From contig CAWJPL010000005.1 in the NCBI GenBank assembly GCA_963844695.1, positions 62,001 through 126,000 on the forward strand: a stretch of 64,000 bases of DNA. The letters are read 5' to 3'. The position numbers and the translations under genes were made by a program. The notes beneath the pieces were generated by a model. The model searched no databases. It was not told where the DNA came from and was given only the letters and a program-made list of their open reading frames with translations. The stretch is from RYN-230 sp963844695 (GTDB lineage: Bacteria > Actinomycetota > Actinomycetes > Streptosporangiales > Streptosporangiaceae). Numbering within the stretch: position 1 is the stretch's first letter; every line of letters begins with the position of its first letter. Shown here one piece after another: positions 8,200 through 15,758 of this stretch.

Positions 8200-8304
8200 G
8201 CGCGCGACCTAGTTGATCTGGAACAGCCCAGCGTTAGAACACGGCATGAGATCCACCGCATGACCACGCCAGGCGTCCTTGGAGACCGGCGGCCGGCTCA
8301 GGGT

Positions 8305-9084
8305 CTACTGGATGTCCCAGGTGCGGCCAGCCAGCCACGCCTCGAAACCAGTGGCGACGATGCGCTCGTCGTGCACGTCACGGGCGGCCGGCGAGGCCAG
8401 CCACACGATCGGCGGTCCCATCACCGCCGGGTCGATCAGGGTGAGCCCGGCGGGCCGGTCCCCGGAGGGGACCATCCCGGTGTCGGTAGCCCCGCCCGGC
8501 AGCAGCATGTTCACCCGGACCGGGGAGTCGGCCAGGTCGGCCGCCATGATCCGGGACAGCGCCTCCGCGCCGGCCCGGGACGGCCCGTACGGCACGAAAC
8601 CGTGCCGGGTCATCGTGGTGTGGTTCATCGAGATGTTGACGATCCGCCCGGACCCGGCCCTCAGCATCCGCGGGGTGAGCTCCCGGGCCATCAGGAAGTA
8701 GCCGGTCAGGTTCACGTCGATCACCGCCCGGAAGCCTGCGGGCGGGACTTCCCAGAATCCCTGGGGCTCGACCATGAAACGTGGGTTGACCGTCCGCATC
8801 CCGAGGCCCGCGTTGTTGACCAGCAGGTCGATGCCGCCCAGCCGGGACCAGGCCTGATCCGCCGCGCGGGCCACGGACACCTCGTCACCGGCGTCCGCGG
8901 CCAGGCCCAGGGCGCCAGGCAGCCGCGCGGCAGCCGCCGCGGCCCGTTCCGCCGACCGGCTGGTCAGCGCGACGGTGGCGCCCGCCTTGGCCAGTGCGTC
9001 AGCCATGGCCAGGCCGAGCCCGCTGGTCCCGCCGGTGACCAGGGCCCGGGTGCCGTCCAGATTGATGCCGCTGCCAGCTGCCAT
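8305..9084 (-). CDS. SDR family oxidoreductase
   Basis: 259 residues, with a Rossmann nucleotide site TGGTSGLG (17-24), NNAG (90-93) and catalytic Ser152. The catalytic motif is YGPSR, so Tyr166 is kept but the usual Lys is Arg170. It starts on the last base of cysE (TGATG), making it the third gene of a cysK-cysE-SDR operon. Arg for Lys may lower or change activity. The substrate is unknown, though the context suggests work near cysteine or O-acetylserine metabolism. Confidence 0.85.
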   Translation of the reverse strand: MAAGSGINLDGTRALVTGGTSGLGLAMADALAKAGATVALTSRSAERAAAAAARLPGALGLAADAGDEVSVARAADQAWSRLGGIDLLVNNAGLGMRTVNPRFMVEPQGFWEVPPAGFRAVIDVNLTGYFLMARELTPRMLRAGSGRIVNISMNHTTMTRHGFVPYGPSRAGAEALSRIMAADLADSPVRVNMLLPGGATDTGMVPSGDRPAGLTLIDPAVMGPPIVWLASPAARDVHDERIVATGFEAWLAGRTWDIQ

Positions 9085-9851
9085 CAGATCGAGAAATCCT
9101 GCTCGTACCAGACCTCGGTGCCCGCGGGCCGCGCACTGGCCGGACGCTTGCTGGCCGGGCGCGCACTGGCCGAGTCTGAGCTCGCCGGGAGCCGGTCATC
9201 GAGGTCCGGCGGGGCGGCTCCGTCGAAGCGCGCTTCCAGGTCCTCGATCCGGTCGTGCAGCGCGCGGAGGCTGACGCCGACCAGGTCGGGCAGGACGGCG
9301 TTGTCGAGGTCCGCGGGCGCGGTCGCGGCCCGGGCGTGCTTGCGCATGATCACGTGGCCGGGCACGCCGACGACGACCGAGTCCGGCGGTACCGGCTTGA
9401 CCACGACGGCGTTGGCGCCGATCCGGCTGTCGTGCCCGATCGTGATCGGGCCCAGCACCTTGGCGCCGGCCCCGATGGTCACCCGGTCACCTACGGTGGG
9501 ATGCCGCTTGCCGCGGTCCAGGCTGGTGCCGCCGAGCGTGACCCCGTGGTAGATGGTCACGTCCGTGCCCACCTCGGCGGTCTCCCCGATCACCACGCCG
9601 ATCGCGTGGTCGATGAACAGCCCGGGGCCGAGCACCGCCGCCGGGTGGATGTCCACCCCGGTGACCCGCTGGGTGAACGCGGAGCAGAGCCGGGCCAGCA
9701 GGGTCCGGCCGTGCCGCCACAGCCAGCTGCTGGCCCGGTGTCCCCAGACGGCGTGCAGCCCCGGGTAGCACAAGACGAGTTCCGCGGTGCTGCGGGCGGC
9801 CGGGTCACGCTCCCGGGCCGCCCGCACGTCCGCACGAAGGGCAGCGAGCAT
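9084..9851 (-). CDS. cysE: Serine O-acetyltransferase
   Basis: 255 residues. It transfers acetyl from acetyl-CoA to serine, giving O-acetylserine for cysteine synthesis. The N-terminal helical part (LRADVRAARERDPAARSTAE) is followed by hexapeptide-repeat left-handed beta-helix turns, including DIHPAAVLGPGLFIDHAIGV, IYHGVTLGGT and KRHPTVGDRVTIGAGAKVLG. A helical tail ends in a repeated Ala-Arg-Pro-rich stretch not typical of the enzyme. The ATG at 9851 is 2 bp after the cysK stop. The C-terminus lacks the usual terminal Ile that docks into CysK, but ends in DFSI, which could serve. Confidence 0.93.
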   Translation of the reverse strand: MLAALRADVRAARERDPAARSTAELVLCYPGLHAVWGHRASSWLWRHGRTLLARLCSAFTQRVTGVDIHPAAVLGPGLFIDHAIGVVIGETAEVGTDVTIYHGVTLGGTSLDRGKRHPTVGDRVTIGAGAKVLGPITIGHDSRIGANAVVVKPVPPDSVVVGVPGHVIMRKHARAATAPADLDNAVLPDLVGVSLRALHDRIEDLEARFDGAAPPDLDDRLPASSDSASARPASKRPASARPAGTEVWYEQDFSI

Positions 9852-9853
9852 CG

Positions 9854-10786
9854 CTAGCCGTCGAGGCCCGCGAACAGCGGCGTGCTCAGGTAGCGCTCCC
9901 CGAAGTCCGGGATCACCACCACGATCAGCTGGCCGGCGTTCTCCGGCCGGAGCGCGACCTGGACCGCGGCCCACACCGCCGCCCCGGAGGAGATGCCGCC
10001 CAGCACTCCCTCCTCCCGGGCCAGCCGGCGCGCCATGTCCAGCGCGTCGTCGTTGCCGACGGGGATGATCTCGTCGACGACACCGGCGTCGTACACCTCC
10101 GGGACGAACCCGGCGCCGATGCCCTGGATCGGGTGCGGGCCTTTCGGGCCGCCGGACAGCACCGGGGACGCGGCCGGCTCGACCGCGATCATCCGCACCG
10201 AGGGCTTGCGTTCCTTGAGCACCTCACCGACCCCGCTGATGGTGCCGCCGGTGCCGACGCCGGCCACGAAGATGTCCACCTCGCCGTCGGTGTCCCGCCA
10301 TACTTCCTCGGCGGTGGTGGCCCGGTGGATGGCCGGGTTCGCGGGGTTCTCGAACTGCTGCGGCATGAAGTACCGCTGATCGGTCTTGGCCAGTTCCTCG
10401 GCCTTGGCGATGGCGCCGGGCATGCCGTCGGGACCCGGCGTGAGCATCAGGTCCGCACCGAGCGCGCGGAGCAGCTGCCGCCGTTCCCGGCTCATCGTCT
10501 CCGGCATGGTCAGCAGGCAGCGGTAACCGCGGGCCGCACAGACCATGGCCAGCGCGATGCCGGTGTTGCCGCTGGTCGGTTCCAGGACGATGGTGTCCGG
10601 CCCGATCAGCCCGTCCCGCTCGGCCGCGTCGATCATGGCCACGCCGATCCGGTCCTTGACGCTGCTGGCTGGGTTGAAGAACTCCAGCTTCGCCACGACC
10701 GGGGCCGTGGCCCCATCGGTCACCCGCTGCAGCCGGACCAGTGGCGTGTTACCCGTTAGCTTCGTGACGTCCTCGGCGATCCGCAT
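9854..10786 (-). CDS. cysK: Cysteine synthase A (O-acetylserine sulfhydrylase)
   Basis: 310 residues, the normal length. It is a PLP enzyme that makes cysteine from O-acetylserine and sulfide. It shows NTPLVRL at the N-terminus, PLP-Lys in NPASSVKDRIG, the substrate loop TSGNTG, the phosphate-binding GTGGTISG and the C-terminal SSGAA. It is the first gene of an operon with cysE and an SDR. The 195 bp upstream also hold the terminator-like hairpin of the preceding exporter gene. Clear assignment. Confidence 0.95.
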   Translation of the reverse strand: MRIAEDVTKLTGNTPLVRLQRVTDGATAPVVAKLEFFNPASSVKDRIGVAMIDAAERDGLIGPDTIVLEPTSGNTGIALAMVCAARGYRCLLTMPETMSRERRQLLRALGADLMLTPGPDGMPGAIAKAEELAKTDQRYFMPQQFENPANPAIHRATTAEEVWRDTDGEVDIFVAGVGTGGTISGVGEVLKERKPSVRMIAVEPAASPVLSGGPKGPHPIQGIGAGFVPEVYDAGVVDEIIPVGNDDALDMARRLAREEGVLGGISSGAAVWAAVQVALRPENAGQLIVVVIPDFGERYLSTPLFAGLDG

Positions 10787-10950
10787 GATCTGCCCCTTCC
10801 CGCGGGCGCCCCGGCCCGCGTGCTCCTCCCATCACATCATTGGACCGCCGCGGCGTTGGGTGCGCGGGGGAGACAGACGGGCGGGAGACGGACGGACGGG
10901 ACCATCCGCGCGATCGGTACGCAGGCAACGGCGCCCCGCCCGGGGGCGAG

Positions 10951-10981
10951 CCGCCCGGGGGGCGGGCCCGCCCCCGGGCGG
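10951..10981 (-). terminator. GC-rich perfect hairpin just after the MFS gene
   Basis: The arms CCGCCCGGGGGGCGGG and CCCGCCCCCGGGCGG abut almost without a loop, directly beyond the stop codon of the minus-strand MFS gene. There is no T-run, as is common for actinobacterial terminators. The G-runs could also form a quadruplex. Confidence 0.55.
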
Positions 10982-12934
10982 CTACTGCCTGAGGCCGGCC
11001 GTCTGGGAGTGCTCCGGGACGTTCGCGGTCACGGGCAGCGGGCCCGACTCCACCCGGCCCGACTCCACCCGGCCGGACTCCCCCGGGCCAGACTCCACTG
11101 CGCCGTCCTGTCCCGCCTGCGACCCGACGGTCTGCGGGGCCTGCTCCACGCCGCGCACGCCGTGCTCCTCGTGCACGTACCGGCGGCCGCGCAGCAGCGA
11201 GGCGACGGCGGCGATCAGGCAGGCAGCGATGGCGAAGTCGAACGCGATGTGCAGGCCGTTCGAGAACGCCGGGGAGATCAGGGCCGGGAAGAAGCTGCGC
11301 CCGGTCAGGAAGGCGGCGTGGCTGGCCGGCAGCTTGGCGAGCGCCGGGCCGAGCAGGGTCTGGATCGGGTTGTAACCGAGCAGCGCCGCGAACATGACCG
11401 AGACCGGCGGCAGGGCCGCGACCCGGGCCGCGTCGGCGGGCGACACACCCTGCGCCACCAGGCCGTGGTGAAGCGCGGCCGGCAGCGAGGACGCCAGGCC
11501 CAGGATGATCAGCGTGAAGAAGATGCCGATGGACAGCACCATGGCTGAGTTCTGGAACGTGGCGCTCATCCCGGCACCCACGCCGCGGCTCTCCCGGGGC
11601 AGGCTGTTCATGATCCCGGCCCGGTTCGGTGAGGCGAACAGCCCCATGCCGAGCCCGTTGAGCAGCAGGATCAGCGCGAACTGCCAGTAGGTGAAGTTGA
11701 TCGGCAGCAGCTCGAGGAGCAGGAACGAGGCCGCGGCCACGACCATGCCGCCGGTGGCGAAGGGGCGGGCCCCGAAGCGGTCGGACAGCCAGCCGGACAC
11801 CGGCCCGGCGATCAGGAAACCGACCGTCAGCGGCAGCATGTAGATCCCGGCCTTCAGCGGGGTTTCGCTGAAGCTGACGCCATGCCGGGGCAGGTAGATG
11901 CCCTGCAGCCAGATGATCAGCACGAACATCAGGCCGCCCCGGCCGAGCGAGGACAGCAGGCTGGCCAGGTTGCCGGCGGTGAAGGCGCGGATCCTGAACA
12001 GCCGGAGCTGGAACATCGGCTCCTCCACGCGGGTCTCCACGAAGCAGAAGACGGCCAGCACCGCCAGCCCGCCGAAGATGGCGGTCAGCACGAACGGGCT
12101 GGTCCAGCCCATAGTGTGGCCGCCGTAAGGCTGGATGCCGTAGGTGATCCCGACCAGCACCGCGATCAGGCCGACGGCGAAGGTGATGTTGCCCAGCCAG
12201 TCCAGCCGGGCCGGACGGCGGACGCCGAGCTCGCGGAGCTTGAGGTAGGCCCAGAACGTGCCGAACACCCCGAACGGCACCGAGACCAGGAAGACCAGCC
12301 GCCAGTCCACCGGGCCGAGCAGGCCGCCGAGGACCAGCCCGATGAACGAGCCCGCAATGGCGGCGACCTGGTTCAGCCCGAGGGCCAGCCCGCGCTGGTT
12401 GGTCGGGAACGCGTCGGTGAGCAGCGCGCTGGAGTTGGCCAGCAGCATGGCCCCGCCGACGCCCTGCAAGATGCGGCCCGCGATGATCCACCAGGCCGCG
12501 GCGGAACCGTGCAGCCAGGTCAGCGCCAGCAGCACGGAGAACACGCTGAACACCGCGAAGCCCAGGTTGTAGATCCTGACCCGCCCGAACATGTCACCGA
12601 GGCGGCCGAAACTGACCACCAGCACCGCGGTGACCACGAGGTAGCCCATGATCATCCACAGCAGCAGGCTGGTGTTGCCCGGCTGCAGCGGGTTGACCCC
12701 GATGCCGCGGAAGATGTCCGGCAGCGCGATCAGCAAGATCGAGGCGTTGACGGTCGCCATCAGCACGCCGAGGGTGGTGTTGGACAGCGCGACCCACTTG
12801 TAGTGCCGGCCTGGCGGCTGAGTGGCCGACCCGGCACCGCGCTGGAAGATCCCGCGGCTGGTCGCTTCGCCGTGCCCGTTTTGATGGCCGTTGAGCTGCG
12901 CAGAGTTGGCTGGCTCAGCTGAGGAGGCCCGCAT
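10982..12934 (-). CDS. MFS transporter, DHA2/EmrB type (drug exporter)
   Basis: 650 residues with about 14 predicted membrane helices, a motif-A-like GRLGDMFGRVRIYNLG after helix 2 and a motif-C-like GGLLGPVDWRLVFLVSVPFG. This fits the 14-helix drug:H+ antiporters. A polar N-terminal leader of about 45 residues precedes helix 1. The C-terminal tail of about 60 residues contains a short repeat (GRVESGRVESG) encoded by 15-bp DNA repeats. It stands alone on its strand. The substrate cannot be read from sequence. Confidence 0.88.
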   Translation of the reverse strand: MRASSAEPANSAQLNGHQNGHGEATSRGIFQRGAGSATQPPGRHYKWVALSNTTLGVLMATVNASILLIALPDIFRGIGVNPLQPGNTSLLLWMIMGYLVVTAVLVVSFGRLGDMFGRVRIYNLGFAVFSVFSVLLALTWLHGSAAAWWIIAGRILQGVGGAMLLANSSALLTDAFPTNQRGLALGLNQVAAIAGSFIGLVLGGLLGPVDWRLVFLVSVPFGVFGTFWAYLKLRELGVRRPARLDWLGNITFAVGLIAVLVGITYGIQPYGGHTMGWTSPFVLTAIFGGLAVLAVFCFVETRVEEPMFQLRLFRIRAFTAGNLASLLSSLGRGGLMFVLIIWLQGIYLPRHGVSFSETPLKAGIYMLPLTVGFLIAGPVSGWLSDRFGARPFATGGMVVAAASFLLLELLPINFTYWQFALILLLNGLGMGLFASPNRAGIMNSLPRESRGVGAGMSATFQNSAMVLSIGIFFTLIILGLASSLPAALHHGLVAQGVSPADAARVAALPPVSVMFAALLGYNPIQTLLGPALAKLPASHAAFLTGRSFFPALISPAFSNGLHIAFDFAIAACLIAAVASLLRGRRYVHEEHGVRGVEQAPQTVGSQAGQDGAVESGPGESGRVESGRVESGPLPVTANVPEHSQTAGLRQ

Positions 12935-13024
12935 GCCTGCCCTTCCCCGAAGATGGTCCCCGGCCGCAGGTCCTGTGGCCGGGCAGTCTCGTCCCGGACG
13001 CCCGCGCCCGGGGTTGATAGTTGC

Positions 13025-13645
13025 TTAATCAAAACTAACATCCTGAGGCGCGGCGATAATCCCCGCGGGCGGTCCGTTTTCCGCTGCCCGCGCGCAAGGC
13101 CTGCTACACACCGGCCGGGCCCGCCGGGAGGTCAGCCTGGAGGGCCGCCGGGCGGAGCGCCGGGCGGTCAGCCTGGAGGGCCGCCGGGCGGAGCGCAGGA
13201 GATAGCCCGGAGGGCCACCCGGCGGGCTACCAGACGAGCAGTCCGGCGGGCAGTCCATCTCGAACCACACCCGCCAGCCTGACTGGCCGTCCCCGGTGCG
13301 GCCGCAGCGGAGGGCCAGCCGCGAGACGATCACTAATCCGCGGCCGTGCAGGTCGTCCGGATAGCGGGACTCGGCCCACGGGCCGCCGCCGTCGCGCACC
13401 TCGACCCGCAACTGCTCACCGCGCAGCTGGGCCCGGACGGTGAACCGGCCGCCCGGCTCCCGGGACCGGCTGTGCAGGCACGCGTTGCCCACCAGCTCGG
13501 ACAGGCAGAGCACGGCCTCGTCGGCGTCCCGGCGGCCACCGAGGAGGGCGGCCAGGAACAGCCGAGCCTCCCGGGCCTGGGGCGGCACCGCGGGGAAGTC
13601 CCGGGACCAGGTGAGCAGAGGGGCGGGGGGGCACGTCTGGCGCAT
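13025..13645 (-). CDS. ATP-binding (HATPase_c_2, anti-sigma-kinase-like) protein
   Basis: 206 residues. The first about 135 match the RsbW-like ATP-binding family common in actinomycetes: an N-box-like ELVGNACLHS, a G1-like VRDGGGPW, and GRGLVIVSRLALRCG. The last about 70 residues are low-complexity Arg/Pro/Ser repeats encoded by a 36-bp DNA repeat. Family members phosphorylate anti-anti-sigma factors or regulate other targets. No partner gene is adjacent. The tail was probably acquired by repeat expansion past the old stop. Confidence 0.75.
   Translation of the reverse strand: MRQTCPPAPLLTWSRDFPAVPPQAREARLFLAALLGGRRDADEAVLCLSELVGNACLHSRSREPGGRFTVRAQLRGEQLRVEVRDGGGPWAESRYPDDLHGRGLVIVSRLALRCGRTGDGQSGWRVWFEMDCPPDCSSGSPPGGPPGYLLRSARRPSRLTARRSARRPSRLTSRRARPVCSRPCARAAENGPPAGIIAAPQDVSFD
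13131..13197. repeat. 36-bp tandem repeat, 1.9 copies
   Basis: The unit starting GTCAGCCTGGAGGGCCGCCG is repeated at 13131-13166 and 13167-13197 with identical sequence. It lies inside the 3' end of the ATP-binding protein gene and encodes its Arg/Ser/Pro-rich tail. Shorter related GC-rich units flank it. Confidence 0.8.
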
Positions 13646-13761
13646 GCTCTGTCCCCTTCCCAGGTAAGAGCATTGTTATCAGTCAGTCACCGAAAGTAAT
13701 CTTAACCGGGAGCCCGCCACCGCCCGCCAGAACCGATCAAGGCGGGACAGAGCAGGTCAGG

Positions 13762-14199
13762 TCAGCGGACCAGGTCGTCGAAGAGCCGGTCCAGCTCGGC
13801 GGCCGGGTCGGAGGTCAGGCCGCTGTGTACCGGTCCCGGCTGCACGATCGTGCTGCGCGTGGCGGTCAGCCAGCGGAACCGCACCCCCGGCGGCTGCCCC
13901 GCCGCGGGGCCGCTGCGGCAGCCCTCTTCCAGGGCGCCGAGGGCCGCGGCCACCGCCGCCAGGTCCGTACCCGGGTCCAGGGCCCGGAGCCGGTCTTCGT
14001 CGAGCAGGATCCGGCAGCCGAGGTAGCGGTGCTGCTGGCAGTAGAGGATCACCCCGGCATTCATCGCCTCGCCGCGCTCCACTCTCGGCACCACCCGGAT
14101 CAGCGCATACTCATACGCCTCGGCGCTGGCCACTCCCTCGCCCGCCAGTCTCCCCGCGCTGGCCAAACCCCCGGGGCCAGCCAGCCCCTCGGAACTCAT
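13762..14199 (-). CDS. DUF3037 domain-containing protein
   Basis: 145 residues from ATG at 14199, sharing one base with the stop of the upstream HipA-like gene (TGATG). The core reads YEYALIRVVPRVERGEAMNA, then GVILYCQQHRYLGCRI, then LGALEEGC, as in DUF3037 proteins. These regularly sit beside HipA-like kinases in actinobacteria. The function is unknown. The coupling suggests it works with the kinase-like protein, which is frameshifted here. Confidence 0.8.
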   Translation of the reverse strand: MSSEGLAGPGGLASAGRLAGEGVASAEAYEYALIRVVPRVERGEAMNAGVILYCQQHRYLGCRILLDEDRLRALDPGTDLAAVAAALGALEEGCRSGPAAGQPPGVRFRWLTATRSTIVQPGPVHSGLTSDPAAELDRLFDDLVR

Positions 14200-14916
14200 C
14201 AGCGGATCACCTCCAGCACCCGGGGGGCGCGTTCCAGCAGGTGCGCGGCGTAGTCCGCAGGCTGCCCGTCGCCGAACCAGGTGGAGGGCACCAGGGCGAG
14301 CACCTCGTCGAGCAGCGCGGGCGTGATCTGCGGCGCCAGGGCCTCGTGCGCCCCGGGGACACTGCGTCGCGGCGCCGCGCAGCACGTGGTCGCTGGCGTC
14401 GAACGGGGCCAGCGGCCGGGCGGCCGGCCAGTTGTGCTGGAAGTACAGCGCCGATCCGTGGTCGATCAGCCAGACGTCACCGTGCCAGACCAGCAGGTTG
14501 GGGTTGCGCCAGGTCCGGTCCACGTTCTGGATCAGCGCGTCGAACCAGAGCACGCGGCTGGCGAACTGCGCGTCCACCGGCCAGCCCGCGGGGTCGAAGC
14601 CGGCCGACCCGGGCAGGAAGTCCACGCCCACGTTCAGCCCGTCGCTGGCCCGGAGCAGGTCCTGGATCTCCGGGTCGGGCTCGGTGCTGGCGATCCGCGG
14701 GTCCAGGTAGGCGAGCACCAGCTCGGGGGTGCGCAGGGCGAGCCGCCGGGCCAGTTCGCCGCCGACGATCTCCGCGACGAGAGCTTTCGGGCCCTGCCCG
14801 GCGCCGCGGAACTTCAGCACGTAGGTCCCGAGGTTGTCGGCCTCGACCAGGGCAGGCAGCGAACCCCCCTCGCGCAGCGGGGTCACGTACCGGGTGACGC
14901 TCACCTGTTCCAGCAC
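14199..14916 (-). pseudogene. HipA-like kinase gene with frameshift
   Basis: The first about 180 codons read cleanly as a HipA-family kinase-like protein: YVLKFRGAGQGPKALVAEIV, then NPNLLVWHGDVWLIDHGSAL. The latter carries the catalytic/metal-like N..D..H region. Near 14361-14372 the frame is lost. The following frame continues naturally with SVPGAHEALAPQITPALLDE and ends LLERAPRVLEVIR at 14199. One extra base accounts for it. The gene is intact in all other respects, so this is either a recent mutation or an assembly error. Confidence 0.75.
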
Positions 14917-14972
14917 GCCGGACAGGCTATCGGGCCGGGGTCGCCGGGACGGCCAGCTACGGCCTCGGTTAG

Positions 14973-15617
14973 CTAGACCGGCAGCCAGCCGCCCCCGTCG
15001 CGGCCCGCGGCGTACCAGGACGGGAACTCCAGCAGCGACTCCAGGACCACCCCGGCCCCGGCGGCCCCCAACTCCGCGGCGCCGAACGATCCCGTGGACA
15101 CCCCGACTGGGTACGCGCCGGCCGTGACCGCGGCGCCCATGTCGGCCGGGGCGTCACCGACGTACACGGCCGCACCGAGCCGGGTCAGCACGGCCGCCTT
15201 CTCCGGGCCGTACACGTGCGTGTAGAGGTCGTCGGCCGCCAGCCCCGCGGCGATCAGGCTGGGCCCGACCGAGACGGCATGCTTCGCGGTGATGACGACG
15301 GCCCGCTCGCCAGCCGCCCGGACGGCCGCGAGGGCCCCGGCCGCACCGGGCAGCGGCGTGGTCAGCCCCGGGCCCAGCCGCAGGTAGTGCCGCCGGTAGA
15401 TGTCCGCGGCCGCGTCCCGCTGGCCGGGCGGGAACCAGTAGGCCGCTTCGTCTTCCAGCTTGATGCCCAGCCGGGCGGCCACCGAGCCGGGGTCGACGCG
15501 AACCCCGGTCTCCCGGGCGACTTCCGCCCACGCGGCCAGGATCGCGGCCCGGGAGTCGATGAGGGTCAGGTCCAGGTCGAAGCCGACCGGCCCGGCCAGG
15601 CTCAGTCCCGGGCTCAC
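14973..15617 (-). CDS. HAD superfamily hydrolase
   Basis: 214 residues with HAD motif I FDLDLTLIDS (the first Asp as nucleophile and the third-position Asp as acid/base), motif II VVITAKHA, motif III Lys in GPEKAAVLTRL and motif IV YVGDAPADM. The cap domain lies between motifs I and II, as in phosphoglycolate-phosphatase-like members. It is divergent from the amine oxidase gene. The substrate is not predictable. Confidence 0.88.
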   Translation of the reverse strand: MSPGLSLAGPVGFDLDLTLIDSRAAILAAWAEVARETGVRVDPGSVAARLGIKLEDEAAYWFPPGQRDAAADIYRRHYLRLGPGLTTPLPGAAGALAAVRAAGERAVVITAKHAVSVGPSLIAAGLAADDLYTHVYGPEKAAVLTRLGAAVYVGDAPADMGAAVTAGAYPVGVSTGSFGAAELGAAGAGVVLESLLEFPSWYAAGRDGGGWLPV

Positions 15618-15758
15618 GAGGAGCGCCGCGCGCGGCTGGGAGTCATGGACGCCGCCTCGTAAGCGGAGATCTGGGAGCCTGGATCAAGAGGCGACCCGGA
15701 GGGTAAGCGCCGGCCGGGGCCCGGGCAGGATAGCTGGGCAGACCCGTGGAGGCACAAC

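Noticed and set aside
13131..13197. Second short CRISPR-like or rho-independent structure
   Set aside because: Two identical adjacent 36-bp units inside a coding region are a simple tandem duplication.
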